Positions 25,316-34,485 are shown, counted from the stretch's first letter. The stretch: DNA of 64,000 nucleotides from Fusibacter tunisiensis (GCF_016908355.1 NZ_JAFBDT010000008.1:1-64000), one strand, 5' to 3'. Notes: generated by a model from the letters alone, not told the origin. Translations and numbers: made by a program.

Positions 25316-26413
25316 GTGATTGAAAAAATTGTTAAATCCATCATAGCTTTTATTGGACTAAGCATTGGCGTTGTTTTTGGAATTTACATGACAGACTTTG
25401 TATATCCAAATCCATGGTTTGAGTTTGGTCGAATGGTTTATGCGATTTCGTTGCCTGTTTTATTTGGATTATTATTTGCATTTATAACTTTTGTGGCATC
25501 TAAACTCGTGATTGCTATTGGAAAAAAACTTGCTCAGATTGCACAAAATGAAATTGATAAAATTCCACAACAAGACCTTGTTGTTTCGTTTGTGGGCTTG
25601 GTGCTTGGGATGCTTTTTGCATTTTTAATTAGTGGGTTGTTTGATATTATTCCTTTACCTGTAATTGCAAATGCGCTTAAAATTCTTTCTTATATTTTCT
25701 TTGGGTATTTGGGCATTAGTGTTGCACAACGTATTGCAAGGGACAATGCAAAAGTTGGTGAATTGTCTCGGAAAATTTCTGCTACAAAAACAACTAAATC
25801 TAAAGATTTGGAACAAAAATTAAGGCCCAAATTATTGGACACAAGTGTCATTATTGATGGACGAATCGCCGACATATACAAATCGGGCTTTATAGAAGGT
25901 GATATTGTAATTCCTGAATTTGTTTTAAGAGAACTTCAACATATTGCGGATTCTGCTGATGCTCTGAAAAGAAATAGAGGACGTCGCGGTTTAGATGTCT
26001 TGAAAATGATTCAGCAGGAGCTCCCAGGGCGCGTAAAAATCGTTGATGAGGATTTTGAAGATGTTCAAGAAGTGGATATTAAGTTGATTAAATTAGCACA
26101 AAAGTATAATGGTGCAATTGTTACAAACGATTATAACTTAAATAAAGTAGCATCACTTCAAGACGTTTTTATTTTGAACATCAATGAACTTGCAAATGCC
26201 GTAAAACCGGTTGTGATACCTGGAGAAGAAATGGTTGTTCAAGTTATTAAAGAAGGAAAAGAATCCAATCAAGGTGTTTCTTACTTGGATGATGGTACGA
26301 TGATTGTGGTTGAAGATGGGAAAAAATTTATTCATGAGACAATTGAAGTTCTTGTTACAAGCGTCTTGCAAACTGCTGCTGGTAGAATGATCTTTGTAAA
26401 ACCTAAACAATAG
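25316..26413 (+). CDS. Membrane PIN/TRAM-domain protein (YacL family)
   Basis: A 365-residue protein. Four hydrophobic segments lie within residues 1-145 (about 5-25, 40-62, 82-105, 112-135). A PIN nuclease-like domain follows with acidic residues in 'LLDTSVIIDGRIADI', 'PEFVLREL' and 'AIVTNDYNLNKVA', then a C-terminal TRAM-type RNA-binding domain ('EMVVQVIKEGKESNQGVSYL'). The family is conserved in Bacillota beside ispD; a membrane-bound RNase role is plausible but unproven. The GTG start follows AAAGGAGGG. It may be a separate transcript, as terminators lie on both sides. Confidence 0.88.
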   Translation: MIEKIVKSIIAFIGLSIGVVFGIYMTDFVYPNPWFEFGRMVYAISLPVLFGLLFAFITFVASKLVIAIGKKLAQIAQNEIDKIPQQDLVVSFVGLVLGMLFAFLISGLFDIIPLPVIANALKILSYIFFGYLGISVAQRIARDNAKVGELSRKISATKTTKSKDLEQKLRPKLLDTSVIIDGRIADIYKSGFIEGDIVIPEFVLRELQHIADSADALKRNRGRRGLDVLKMIQQELPGRVKIVDEDFEDVQEVDIKLIKLAQKYNGAIVTNDYNLNKVASLQDVFILNINELANAVKPVVIPGEEMVVQVIKEGKESNQGVSYLDDGTMIVVEDGKKFIHETIEVLVTSVLQTAAGRMIFVKPKQ

Positions 26414-26423
26414 TATAGTGACT

Positions 26424-26457
26424 AAGAAGGTTTTTTAGAAGCCTTCTTATTTTTTTG
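26424..26457 (+). terminator. Terminator after the PIN/TRAM gene
   Basis: AAGAAGGTTT (26424-26433) pairs with AAGCCTTCTT (26439-26448), then ATTTTTTT follows. TATAAT at 26459-26464, just after it, may be the -10 element for ispD, without a good -35. Confidence 0.8.
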
Positions 26458-26487
26458 ATATAATAGAAAAGGAATTTAAAAGAAAGT

Positions 26488-27222
26488 GTGGCGTTTACAG
26501 TGTATAATGGAAAGCGAATAGGGGCTATTATTCCAGCGGCAGGAATAGGGCAACGCATGAAGCGTACGGGTCATAAGCAATTTTTGACTGTTGGTGGCAA
26601 AGAAATTCTTGAATGGACACTTTATAATTTGATGAAAACGGTAACCATTGATGAAGTTTGGATCATTGCACCTCAAGCGTCTATTGAAGAATTAAAAGAT
26701 AAAATAAAGCGGTGGAATATCTTATATGACTTTAATAGGCCAATCCATGTTAGACCTGGGGGTGAAACACGTCAAGCCTCTGTTTTCAAAGGGTTGTCGT
26801 ATATTGATAATTCAGTGGATTGGGTCGTTGTTCACGATGGGGTGAGACCATTTGTTGACTCAAGTTGGCTTGAAAACAATTTACACCATATGTCAGATTC
26901 AGATGCGGTGGTTGCCGCAATTCCTTCAATAGATACTCTAAAACAGGTGGATGAGAGGGGATATGTTGTATCTACTCTTGATCGAAGTTGTGTTTGGCAG
27001 ATACAAACACCTCAGGTTTTTGTATACAAAGAGTTGCTTGCGGCACATTACAAAGCTATTGAATCTATGTTCGAAGCCACTGATGACGCTGGCTTGGTCG
27101 AAAGGCTTGGGTATAAAGTAATGCTCTGTGAAGCAAACAGAAATAATATAAAAATTACAACACCTGAAGATTTGGTTTTTGCAGAGGCGATTATAAACAG
27201 TTTGAAAGCAGGTGACTTATGA
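26488..27222 (+). CDS. ispD: 2-C-methyl-D-erythritol 4-phosphate cytidylyltransferase
   Basis: A 244-residue enzyme of the non-mevalonate isoprenoid route that joins CTP to methylerythritol phosphate. The nucleotide-binding loop '[20 protein letters not shown]' and the '[11 protein letters not shown]' motif are clear, and '[22 protein letters not shown]' closes the domain. The GTG at 26488 has only a poor ribosome binding site; a second in-frame GTG lies at 26500, so the exact start is uncertain by four codons. The gene overlaps ispF by four bases, and the two carry out non-adjacent steps of the same pathway. Confidence 0.93.
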   Translation: MAFTVYNGKRIGAIIPAAGIGQRMKRTGHKQFLTVGGKEILEWTLYNLMKTVTIDEVWIIAPQASIEELKDKIKRWNILYDFNRPIHVRPGGETRQASVFKGLSYIDNSVDWVVVHDGVRPFVDSSWLENNLHHMSDSDAVVAAIPSIDTLKQVDERGYVVSTLDRSCVWQIQTPQVFVYKELLAAHYKAIESMFEATDDAGLVERLGYKVMLCEANRNNIKITTPEDLVFAEAIINSLKAGDL

Positions 27223-27698
27223 AAGTTGGACTTGGATATGATGTACATCAATTGGTTGAGGGACGTCCATTAATAATAGGTGGCGTCCATTTGCCTTATG
27301 ATAAAGGTTTGCTTGGCCATTCGGATGCAGATGTATTAACACATGCTGTAATGGATGCAATTTTGGGAGCATTGGGTAAAGGTGACATTGGGAAGCATTT
27401 TCCGGACACAGATGACCGGTATAAAAACATTTCAAGTATTGAGCTTCTTAAGGAAGTTCAAAAAAGTTTAGAGTCTTCGGATTATAAAATTGGAAATATT
27501 GATGCTGTGATTGTTGCTCAAAAGCCTAAAATGGCCCCTTTTTTAGAAGCAATGGTAAGCCGGCTGGCGCGTGTTCTTAAATGTGACTTAAGCCAGATTA
27601 ACATAAAAGCAACCACAACTGAGCGTCTTGGTTTTGAAGGGCGAGAAGAGGGAATATCCGCTCATGCCATTGTAATGATTGTTAAATGGGAGGTTTAA
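27219..27698 (+). CDS. ispF: 2-C-methyl-D-erythritol 2,4-cyclodiphosphate synthase
   Basis: A 159-residue trimeric enzyme forming the cyclodiphosphate intermediate of isoprenoid synthesis. The metal ligands 'GYDVHQL' (Asp, His) and the His of '[11 protein letters not shown]' are present, as is '[11 protein letters not shown]'; '[17 protein letters not shown]' is the C-terminal signature. The length is standard. Translation is coupled to ispD through the ATGA overlap. The next start codon follows the stop directly, so the Cys-rich small protein is probably translated from the same message. Confidence 0.96.
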   Translation: MKVGLGYDVHQLVEGRPLIIGGVHLPYDKGLLGHSDADVLTHAVMDAILGALGKGDIGKHFPDTDDRYKNISSIELLKEVQKSLESSDYKIGNIDAVIVAQKPKMAPFLEAMVSRLARVLKCDLSQINIKATTTERLGFEGREEGISAHAIVMIVKWEV

Positions 27699-27956
27699 AT
27701 GTCAGAGAACTATAAGTTTTGTCAACACAAAAAATGCGAATTTTTTCCGTGCCATTCAGGTGTAAAAGAATCTGAGTTTAATTGTTTGTTTTGCTATTGT
27801 CCCCTCTATATGCTTAAAGAAGAGTGTGGTGGAGATTATGTTATGACAAATGGAATCAAGGATTGCAGCAATTGTACAAAACCTCATGAGCCGGGTGGAT
27901 ATGAATACATTATGAGTAAGATGAAGCTCGTGATTGAAAGGGGTTCCAATTTTTAG
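27699..27956 (+). CDS. Cysteine-rich small-domain protein
   Basis: An 85-residue protein with nine cysteines, among them 'FCQHKKCEFFPCH', 'FNCLFCYCPLY' and 'DCSNCTKPH'. It matches the Cys-rich small domain family (PF04071 as I recall), which is found in anaerobes as a stand-alone protein or fused to cobalamin-related enzymes. The cysteine pattern suggests a zinc or iron-sulfur site. It begins directly after the ispF stop, behind GGGAGG within the ispF end, and ends 33 bases before gltX. Function is unknown. A link to the B12-dependent reductase elsewhere in the window is only an idea. Confidence 0.82.
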   Translation: MSENYKFCQHKKCEFFPCHSGVKESEFNCLFCYCPLYMLKEECGGDYVMTNGIKDCSNCTKPHEPGGYEYIMSKMKLVIERGSNF

Positions 27957-27989
27957 TATAATAGGCGGGAAGAAAAATAGGAGGTTTAT

Positions 27990-29477
27990 ATGAAACCAAG
28001 ATTAAGATTTGCGCCAAGTCCAACAGGATATGTTCATATAGGTGGGCTTAGAACTGCGCTTTATAATTATTTATATGCAAAAAAACATGATGGTACATAC
28101 CTTTTAAGGGTTGAAGACACAGATCAATCTAGACTTGTGGAAGGTGCTATAGAAGGCATGATTGACGCAATGACATGGGCCGGTGTTGTTCATGATGAAG
28201 GCCCTTTTATGGATGATGCATCAGGACGGGTTGTTGAACGCGGTGAGTATGGGCCTTATATTCAGTCAAAGAGACTGGATGTGTATAGAAAACATGCAAG
28301 TGACTTGATTGACTCGGGGCATGCCTATTACTGTTTTTGTACCAAGGAACGATTGGAGGCAGTGCGTGAGACGCAAAAGGCGAGTGGTTTAACACCAAAG
28401 TATGATGGACATTGCCGGAACTTGTCAAAAGAAGAAGTGGCAGAAAAACTCGCAAATGGTGTTCCGCATGTTGTGAGACTTAAACTTCCAGAATCAAGAA
28501 CTATAGAATTTGAAGATGCAATCAAGGGTAAGGTATCTGTTTGCACGGATGATTTGGATGATCAGGTATTGATGAAGACTGACGGATTTCCAACTTATCA
28601 TATGGCTGTTGTGGTGGATGATCACTATATGGGAATTACGCATGTGGTCCGTGGCGATGAGTGGCTTATTTCAACACCAAAACACATTTACACGTATGAA
28701 GCCTTTGGTTGGCAAGCACCACAATTTGTACACTTACCGGTTATTTTAAGTCAGTCAAAGAAAAAGCTTAGCAAGCGTGAAGGTGATGTTTCAGTAGATG
28801 ATTTCAAGAAAAAAGGGTATTTGCCAGAGGCGCTGGTGAATTACATTGCACTTGTTGGGTGGTCACCAGAAGATGGTACTGAAATTATGGACATGAAAAC
28901 TTTGATTGATAAATTTTCTTTTGAACGGGTATCTAAATCAAGCGGTGTCTTTGACGTGGATAAGTTAAACTGGATGAACAATCAGTATATTCGAGCTTAT
29001 GAGTTGGACCGTCTTATTGATATTGCAAAACCATTTTTTGTGGCTTCTGGATACGCAGATGAAACGTCATTTGAAGCGAACAAAGCGCATTTTGCTTTGA
29101 TACTGGACATATTGAGAGAACGTTTAAACCGTCTGGATGAAATTGGGGCATATTATAATCTGTTCAACAACAATAAACTGATACTTGAAGATGAAGAGGC
29201 AAAATCCATGATAGAAATGGAACATGTAGGTGATATGCTGAAATGCTTTGCTGATAAGTTGGAAAGTTATGAATCTGTTGTTGCAGATGATGTTAAAAAG
29301 ATTTTGAAAGAAGTGCAAAAAGAGACTGGCCATAAAGGGAAAAACTTGTTTATGCCTGTTCGAGTAGCTCTAACGGGTCAAGTACATGGACCTGATATAG
29401 CGCGTGTCATTGAAGTGATTGGTACTGTGAATGCAGTTGAACGTGTTAGATACAGTATAGACTGTTTTTGTCAATAA
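27990..29477 (+). CDS. gltX: Glutamyl-tRNA synthetase
   Basis: A 495-residue class I synthetase. 'RFAPSPTGYVHIGGLRTALY' holds the HIGH-type motif, and 'KKLSKREG' near residue 255 is the KMSKS-type loop. A C-terminal helical anticodon-binding domain follows. In Clostridia such an enzyme often charges tRNA-Gln as well, followed by GatCAB amidation; this is not visible here. It starts behind AGGAGG. There is no T-box leader in the 33 bases upstream. In Bacillus cysE and cysS come next; here mrnC follows directly. Confidence 0.96.
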   Translation: MKPRLRFAPSPTGYVHIGGLRTALYNYLYAKKHDGTYLLRVEDTDQSRLVEGAIEGMIDAMTWAGVVHDEGPFMDDASGRVVERGEYGPYIQSKRLDVYRKHASDLIDSGHAYYCFCTKERLEAVRETQKASGLTPKYDGHCRNLSKEEVAEKLANGVPHVVRLKLPESRTIEFEDAIKGKVSVCTDDLDDQVLMKTDGFPTYHMAVVVDDHYMGITHVVRGDEWLISTPKHIYTYEAFGWQAPQFVHLPVILSQSKKKLSKREGDVSVDDFKKKGYLPEALVNYIALVGWSPEDGTEIMDMKTLIDKFSFERVSKSSGVFDVDKLNWMNNQYIRAYELDRLIDIAKPFFVASGYADETSFEANKAHFALILDILRERLNRLDEIGAYYNLFNNNKLILEDEEAKSMIEMEHVGDMLKCFADKLESYESVVADDVKKILKEVQKETGHKGKNLFMPVRVALTGQVHGPDIARVIEVIGTVNAVERVRYSIDCFCQ

Positions 29478-29487
29478 GATTTGGATC

Positions 29488-29520
29488 TGAGGGCTTTTGC
29501 ATTGCACAGCCCTCATTTTC
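29488..29520 (+). terminator. Weak hairpin after gltX
   Basis: TGAGGGC (29488-29494) pairs with GCCCTCA (29509-29515) across a 14-base loop, followed by TTTTC. It is a possible partial terminator between gltX and mrnC. Confidence 0.5.
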
Positions 29521-29539
29521 TTAAATATGGAGATGGATA

Positions 29540-29986
29540 ATGAACGAATTCTTGGAATTTGCTGAGATGAAACAAATGGATGAAATGGCGGTTCGCATGA
29601 TGAATCCGCTTAAACTGGCGTTTCTGGGGGATGCTATATATGAAGCCTATATCAGAACTTATTTAATGACACAGCACGTTATGACACCACACGAAATGTC
29701 AAAAATGTCACGTAAATTTGTTAAGGCTTCGGCTCAAGCTGAAGCTGTTCACGCAATAAAACCTTTGTTAAGTGAGTCTGAATGGCAAATGATTAAAAGG
29801 GGAAGAAATCAGAATTCTGCATCTGTACCTAAAAATGCAGTTTTGGCAGATTATAGATATGCTACAGGATTTGAAGCTTTAATTGGGTATCTTTATTTAA
29901 CAAATCAAAAGACGCGTCTTTATGAAGTTGTTCATGAAGTGATTAAGGTGTTGACAAAAGAGGAGGCGTCAAAAGATGAATCCTAA
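29540..29986 (+). CDS. mrnC: Mini-ribonuclease 3
   Basis: A 148-residue RNase III catalytic domain without the double-stranded RNA-binding domain, as in Mini-III enzymes that trim 23S rRNA precursors. 'LKLAFLGDAIYEAYIRTYLM' is the RNase III signature with the metal-binding Asp; 'GFEALIGYLYL' provides the second acidic cluster. It follows gltX, as Mini-III does in the Bacillus gltX-cysE-cysS-mrnC order, but with the cys genes missing. The gene overlaps the next start by 11 bases, suggesting coupled translation. Confidence 0.93.
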   Translation: MNEFLEFAEMKQMDEMAVRMMNPLKLAFLGDAIYEAYIRTYLMTQHVMTPHEMSKMSRKFVKASAQAEAVHAIKPLLSESEWQMIKRGRNQNSASVPKNAVLADYRYATGFEALIGYLYLTNQKTRLYEVVHEVIKVLTKEEASKDES

Positions 29987-30293
29987 ATATATAAAATATT
30001 GGATTGGGCTTACGCTTGTTTTATGTGTCATTTTAGGGATTAAATCTTTTTTTATAGATCCAGTTAAATTGGATAGTCCTGAAAAAAAGGAAATTGTGGA
30101 ACAAATGCAGGTCATCATTGATGAACAATATGACCACTCGATTTTCACCACAGGAATTGTGAAAGTTAGGATCATTGAGGTGAAAGCAGATGGACCGGAC
30201 AATTTTAAGGGACATTATCGGAAATATTTGCTGGGTATTTTTCCAATAGGAGACACTTACTTTTCATCAAAAGAAGATATGGAGGGGCTATGA
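29976..30293 (+). CDS. Small membrane-anchored protein of unknown function
   Basis: A 105-residue protein. Residues 8-27 form one hydrophobic helix after a short positive N-terminus, so the rest (about 75 residues, '[20 protein letters not shown]') probably lies outside the membrane. No family is recognised. The ATG overlaps the end of mrnC behind GAGGAGG and the stop overlaps the thyX ATG by four bases, so the gene is firmly part of the operon. The outer part has a beta-rich look ('[15 protein letters not shown]', '[16 protein letters not shown]'). Confidence 0.75.
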   Translation: MNPKYIKYWIGLTLVLCVILGIKSFFIDPVKLDSPEKKEIVEQMQVIIDEQYDHSIFTTGIVKVRIIEVKADGPDNFKGHYRKYLLGIFPIGDTYFSSKEDMEGL

Positions 30294-31048
30294 AAGTACA
30301 ATTGCTTGCACATACACCGGATCCTGAGCGCATTATAGCTGGTGCGGCCAAATTATGCTATTCAGCTGTAGGCATTGATGCACTTAATGAAAAATTGGAT
30401 TCTGAATCTGTGACCAGTTTCTTAAATAAACTAATGGCACTCGGACACGAGTCACCTCTGGAACACGTTTCGTTTACATTTGGAATTGAGGGTGTGAGCA
30501 GAGTCTTGACACACCAACTGGTTAGGCATAGGATTGCTTCTTATTCCCAGCAATCACAACGTTATGTAAAGTTGGATGCCTTTGAGTATGTCACACCGCC
30601 GGCCATACTTAAGATTCCTAAAGCAAAAGCCCTATTTGATCAAGCCATGGCAGAGGATCAAAAGATATATAATGAACTGACTGAAATCTTGGAAAACGGG
30701 TATTATAAAGAAATGATTGCTGCTGGAATGACAGAAAAAAAGGCCCGCTCTCAATCTGAAAAAAAAGCAGTTGAAGATGCGCGGTTTGTTTTTCCAAATG
30801 CTTGTGAAACAAAGATAGTGGTTACAATGAATGCAAGGAGTTTAATGAATTTTTTTAACCACAGATGTTGCAATCGGGCTCAGTGGGAAATACAGGCTTT
30901 GGCGATAGAGATGTTGAGAATTGTTAGAGGCGTAGCGCCTGGGATTTTCAACAATTCCGGTCCAGGCTGCCTTGTAGGCCCATGTCCTGAAGGCAAAATG
31001 ACTTGTGGTGAAATTAATGAGGTGCGTCAGTTTTTTAAGACGCTTTAA
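30290..31048 (+). CDS. thyX: Flavin-dependent thymidylate synthase
   Basis: A 252-residue FAD enzyme that methylates dUMP to dTMP using methylenetetrahydrofolate and NADPH. The ThyX signature RHR-X7-S is present at residues 79-89 ('[13 protein letters not shown]'), with '[12 protein letters not shown]' upstream and '[15 protein letters not shown]' in the C-terminal part. ThyX replaces ThyA in many anaerobes; no thyA is in the window. It starts within the last codon of the preceding unknown gene behind GGAGGG. Its place between mrnC and rlmB matches several Clostridia. Confidence 0.95.
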   Translation: MKVQLLAHTPDPERIIAGAAKLCYSAVGIDALNEKLDSESVTSFLNKLMALGHESPLEHVSFTFGIEGVSRVLTHQLVRHRIASYSQQSQRYVKLDAFEYVTPPAILKIPKAKALFDQAMAEDQKIYNELTEILENGYYKEMIAAGMTEKKARSQSEKKAVEDARFVFPNACETKIVVTMNARSLMNFFNHRCCNRAQWEIQALAIEMLRIVRGVAPGIFNNSGPGCLVGPCPEGKMTCGEINEVRQFFKTL

Positions 31049-31063
31049 CAATAAGGAGTGGCC

Positions 31064-31804
31064 ATGCTAGAAGATATAATATATGGAAGAAATCCAATTT
31101 TTGAGGCAATGGAGTCGGGCAGAGAAATCAATAAGATTTTAATATCAGAGACATCCAAGGACCGTACGGTTCAAAAAATTATTGACTTAGCCAAAAATAA
31201 GAATCTATTAATTCAATATGTAGATAAGAAGCAGTTGGATAAACTATGTGAAGGTGAAAATCATCAAGGTGTTATCGCTTATGTTGCGCCATTTAAATAT
31301 TATGAAGTTGATGAAATCTTGGCTATGGCTTCGGAAAAGGGAGAGACACCTCTTTTGGTTATATGTGATGAAATTACAGACCCACATAATCTAGGGAGTA
31401 TAATAAGAACTGCAAATGCGACGGGCGTACACGGGGTTATAATCCCAAAAAGAAGAAGTGCTGCTGTTAATCAAACTGTGGTTAAAACATCTTCTGGAGC
31501 AGCTGAATATGTACCGGTTGCAAAAGTTACTAACATTGTACAAACGATGGAACGTCTGAAAGAGGCAGGGGTATGGATTGTAGGAACCGATATGGGTGAG
31601 CAGACGTATTATGAAGCGAATTTAGAGGGGCCACTTGCTGTGGTTGTTGGTAATGAAGGAAAAGGGATTAGCCGTTTGGTTCGTGAAAAGTGTGATTTTC
31701 TTGTATCCTTACCCATGCTTGGACAGGTGAGTTCTCTAAATGCATCAGTTGCCTGTTCAATTGTACTCTACGAAGTCGTGCGACAGAGGAATCAGCGTAG
31801 ATGA
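31064..31804 (+). CDS. rlmB: 23S rRNA 2'-O-methyltransferase (SpoU/TrmH family)
   Basis: A 246-residue SPOUT methyltransferase. The N-terminal substrate-binding domain ('DIIYGRNPIFEAMESG') precedes the knotted methyltransferase fold with motif 1 'DPHNLGSIIRTANATG', motif 2 'VVGNEGKGISRL' and motif 3 'LPMLGQVSSLNASVA'. It probably methylates the ribose of G2251 of 23S rRNA, using S-adenosylmethionine. ATG 31064 is chosen with AAGGAG five bases upstream; an in-frame GTG at 31058 overlaps that site. The yacP gene that usually follows is absent. A tRNA target cannot be excluded. Confidence 0.9.
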   Translation: MLEDIIYGRNPIFEAMESGREINKILISETSKDRTVQKIIDLAKNKNLLIQYVDKKQLDKLCEGENHQGVIAYVAPFKYYEVDEILAMASEKGETPLLVICDEITDPHNLGSIIRTANATGVHGVIIPKRRSAAVNQTVVKTSSGAAEYVPVAKVTNIVQTMERLKEAGVWIVGTDMGEQTYYEANLEGPLAVVVGNEGKGISRLVREKCDFLVSLPMLGQVSSLNASVACSIVLYEVVRQRNQRR

Positions 31805-31805
31805 C

Positions 31806-31835
31806 TTGACGCTGCCTTTGTGAATAATATATAAT
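31806..31835 (+). promoter_or_regulatory. sigH promoter
   Basis: TTGACG (31806-31811), an 18-base spacer and TATAAT (31830-31835) lie between rlmB and sigH, with no terminator between the genes. Confidence 0.7.
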
Positions 31836-31883
31836 GATTCTATGACCTTTATTTAATAATTCAACCATTGGGAGGCAGCATTG

Positions 31884-32513
31884 ATGGGACAAATGATAAA
31901 AACGGATCAAGATGTGATGGAAGACGAGTTGATTGTCGAATTGGCACGATCTGGAGACTCAAAGGCTCAAGAACTGCTGATTCAAAAATACAAGAACTTT
32001 GTCAGAAGCAAAGCGCGGGCATATTTTTTGATTGGGGCAGATAAGGAAGACATCGTACAAGAAGGCATGATTGGACTGTTTAAGGCAATGCGAGATTATC
32101 AACCAGATAAAGTAGCGTCTTTTAAGTCTTTTGCTGAATTGTGTATAAAGCGTCAAATTATAACCGCTATAAAAACAGCGACACGTCAAAAGCACATTCC
32201 GTTAAATTCATATGTGTCATTGAACAAACCAATTTTTGATGATGAATCGGATCGAACATTATACGATTTGATGGTTAATAGTAAGGATCAAAATCCTGAG
32301 CATTTAATGATTAAAAAAGAAGAGTTGGGGCTGATAGAAGAGAAAATGGGCGAGGTGCTTAGCGATCTTGAATGGAAAGTTTTGAATGCTTATTTGGAAG
32401 GGAAATCCTATCAGGAAATTTCTGTGGAGATGAACAAGCATGTAAAATCCATAGACAATGCACTTCAAAGAGTTAAAAAAAAGTTGGGAAAAGTAGTTGT
32501 GAATTTTAATTAG
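31884..32513 (+). CDS. sigH: RNA polymerase sigma-H factor
   Basis: A 209-residue sigma-70 family factor of SigH type, which in Bacillota drives entry into sporulation, competence or stationary phase. Region 2 is visible at 'ADKEDIVQEGMIGLFKAMRDY' (core binding) and 'FKSFAELCIKRQIITAI' (-10 recognition). Region 4 is the helix-turn-helix 'LEGKSYQEISVEMNKHVKSI'. ATG 31884 follows GGGAGG; a TTG one codon earlier is in frame but less likely. The position before tuf-rpmG-secE-nusG is the classical SigH neighbourhood. Whether the organism sporulates cannot be told here. Confidence 0.93.
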   Translation: MGQMIKTDQDVMEDELIVELARSGDSKAQELLIQKYKNFVRSKARAYFLIGADKEDIVQEGMIGLFKAMRDYQPDKVASFKSFAELCIKRQIITAIKTATRQKHIPLNSYVSLNKPIFDDESDRTLYDLMVNSKDQNPEHLMIKKEELGLIEEKMGEVLSDLEWKVLNAYLEGKSYQEISVEMNKHVKSIDNALQRVKKKLGKVVVNFN

Positions 32514-32578
32514 TCAGTAAACAAACAGAAGATGTTTGTTGTATAATATGTACATAATAATTAAGGAGGAATCAATCC

Positions 32579-33769
32579 ATGGCCAAGCAAAAGTTTGAAA
32601 GAACTAAACCACACTGTAACATTGGAACAATCGGTCACGTTGACCACGGTAAAACAACGCTTACAGCGGCAATTACAAAAGTATTGTTTGAAAAATACGG
32701 ATTTGGTGAAAAAGTTGATTTTGAAAATATCGACAAAGCACCAGAAGAGAGAGAAAGAGGGATTACAATCTCTACAGCTCACGTTGAGTACGAAACACCA
32801 GCGAGACACTATGCACACGTTGACTGTCCAGGTCATGCCGACTATGTAAAGAACATGATTACAGGTGCTGCGCAAATGGATGGTTCAATCCTAGTTGTAT
32901 CAGCAGCAGATGGTCCAATGCCACAAACAAGAGAGCATATCTTGCTTTCAAGACAAGTTGGCGTACCATATATCGTTGTATTCCTTAACAAATGTGACAT
33001 GGTAGATGACGAAGAATTGCTTGAACTCGTTGAAATGGAAGTAAGAGATTTGCTTTCAGAGTATGACTTCCCAGGTGATGACACACCTATCGTAAGAGGT
33101 TCAGCTCTTAAAGCTCTTGAAGGCGAAGAAGCGTGGACAGAAAAAATCATCGAACTTTTTGAAATTATCGATGAATACATCCCACAACCTGAAAGAGATA
33201 CAGATAAGCCATTCCTTATGCCAGTAGAGGACGTATTCTCAATTACAGGAAGAGGAACAGTAGCAACAGGAAGAATTGAAAGAGGAATCGTAAAGGTTTC
33301 TGAGGAAGTTGAGCTTGTTGGATTATCAGAAGCGCCAAGAAAGCTTGTAGTAACAGGCGTAGAGATGTTCAAGAAACTTCTTGATGAAGGACAGGCAGGC
33401 GATAACGTAGGCCTTCTTCTTAGAGGAATTCAAAGAACAGAAATCGAAAGAGGCCAAGTACTTGCGAAGCCAGGTACAATTCACCCACATACAAAGTTCG
33501 AAGCTCAAGTTTATGTTTTGACAAAAGAAGAGGGCGGAAGACACACACCATTCTTCAAAGGCTATAGACCACAGTTCTTCTTTAGAACAACAGACGTAAC
33601 TGGATCAATTGATCTTCCAGCAGGCGTTGAAATGTGTATGCCTGGTGATAACGTAGAAATGAACATCGAATTGATTTCACCAATTGCGATTGAAGAAGGT
33701 TTAAGATTCTCAATCCGTGAAGGTGGAAGAACAGTTGGTGCTGGATCTGTTATCAAGATTTACGAATAA
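32579..33769 (+). CDS. tuf: Elongation factor Tu (copy 1)
   Basis: A 396-residue GTPase that brings aminoacyl-tRNA to the ribosome. '[10 protein letters not shown]' is the P-loop, '[16 protein letters not shown]' is switch II and 'NKCDMVDD' reads guanine. It is identical in protein sequence to copy 2 at 48322, and the two genes differ by only about six synonymous bases. A TATAAT at 32542-32547 lies upstream without a clear -35, and AAGGAGG precedes the start. The gene stands alone between sigH and rpmG and ends in a hairpin. Confidence 0.98.
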   Translation: MAKQKFERTKPHCNIGTIGHVDHGKTTLTAAITKVLFEKYGFGEKVDFENIDKAPEERERGITISTAHVEYETPARHYAHVDCPGHADYVKNMITGAAQMDGSILVVSAADGPMPQTREHILLSRQVGVPYIVVFLNKCDMVDDEELLELVEMEVRDLLSEYDFPGDDTPIVRGSALKALEGEEAWTEKIIELFEIIDEYIPQPERDTDKPFLMPVEDVFSITGRGTVATGRIERGIVKVSEEVELVGLSEAPRKLVVTGVEMFKKLLDEGQAGDNVGLLLRGIQRTEIERGQVLAKPGTIHPHTKFEAQVYVLTKEEGGRHTPFFKGYRPQFFFRTTDVTGSIDLPAGVEMCMPGDNVEMNIELISPIAIEEGLRFSIREGGRTVGAGSVIKIYE

Positions 33770-33847
33770 TAAAAAACGCTTGATTTTCAGCAATAAATAG
33801 TATAAAATATCAGAAGTGTTTAAAGTCTTCATCTTGAAACAACATGT

Positions 33848-33879
33848 AATAAGGACTAGTGGCAACTAGTCCTTATTTA
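33848..33879 (+). terminator. Terminator after tuf copy 1
   Basis: AATAAGGACTAGT (33848-33860) pairs perfectly with ACTAGTCCTTATT (33865-33877) around GGCA. The T-run is short. Confidence 0.8.
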
Positions 33880-33940
33880 ACTTGGCAAAAAAGGTTAAGC
33901 ATTTTTAAAACAATTTCAGCCCTAAAGTGTTGGGGTTTTA

Positions 33941-33969
33941 TTGACATGCAAAATGTTTTGTGGTAGGTT
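33941..33969 (+). promoter_or_regulatory. Probable promoter of rpmG-secE-nusG
   Basis: TTGACA at 33941-33946, a 17-base spacer and TAGGTT at 33964-33969. The -10 is poor, so this is a moderate call. The interval 33880-34042 contains no tRNA gene that I could fold. Confidence 0.5.
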
Positions 33970-34042
33970 AAGTTAGTGATGTTATATTGGGTGAAGTGTG
34001 CGGTTAGAGGCACGGACAATAGTTGGTATAGGAGGTGTCAAG

Positions 34043-34192
34043 ATGAGAGTGAATATTACTTTGGCTTGTACAGAGTGTAAAAACAGAAATTACAATACAT
34101 CAAAAAACAAAAAGAACAACCCTGACAGAATTGAAATGATGAAATATTGTAAATTTGACAAAAAGCATACATTGCATAAAGAAACCAAGTAG
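34043..34192 (+). CDS. rpmG: 50S ribosomal protein L33
   Basis: A 49-residue protein of the large subunit: '[17 protein letters not shown]' followed by '[14 protein letters not shown]' and '[10 protein letters not shown]'. The first Cys pair is present, but the second is reduced to a single Cys (YCKFD), so a full four-Cys zinc site is missing. ATG 34043 lies behind GGAGG; the frame is open further upstream without a usable site. It is the first gene of the rpmG-secE-nusG transcript, 34 bases before secE. Confidence 0.95.
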   Translation: MRVNITLACTECKNRNYNTSKNKKNNPDRIEMMKYCKFDKKHTLHKETK

Positions 34193-34226
34193 GTTTTAAA
34201 ATCATGGATAAGGGGTTGAGATAAAA

Positions 34227-34436
34227 ATGTCTTCTAGTAATAATGTTAAAGAAAAAAAACCTGGAATGGGTAAGTTTTTTAAAGGCGTAAGAAGTGAAGT
34301 CAAGAAAGTAACATGGCCATCTCGTAAAGATGTATGGAACTATACGGTGGTTGTTCTTGTTATGGTGTTGATTTCAGCAGTGTCCATCGGCGTGCTAGAT
34401 ACGATTTTTAAATTTTTCTTCAACTTACTTGCATAA
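34227..34436 (+). CDS. secE: Preprotein translocase subunit SecE
   Basis: A 69-residue membrane protein of the SecYEG channel. An N-terminal amphipathic part carries the hallmark 'EVKKVTWPSRKDVWNYT', followed by one transmembrane helix (about 42-66). The single-helix form is standard for Gram-positive bacteria. It lies between rpmG and nusG, as in most bacteria, and partners SecY encoded at 59036. Confidence 0.95.
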   Translation: MSSSNNVKEKKPGMGKFFKGVRSEVKKVTWPSRKDVWNYTVVVLVMVLISAVSIGVLDTIFKFFFNLLA

Positions 34437-34485
34437 GCACATTCGATAACTATGGGAGGAGGTTTGAGGTTAATACCGAAAAATC

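Noticed and set aside
27957-27989. T-box leader before gltX
   Set aside because: Only 33 bases separate the genes, far too little for a T-box.
32842-33372. Minus-strand frame of 176 codons inside tuf, repeated inside the second tuf (48585-49115)
   Set aside because: It occurs twice only because tuf is duplicated. It is the antisense shadow of a highly codon-biased gene.
33770-34042. tRNA gene (often tRNA-Trp near secE) in the tuf-rpmG gap
   Set aside because: No cloverleaf with TTCRA-type arm could be formed; the gap holds a terminator and a weak promoter.
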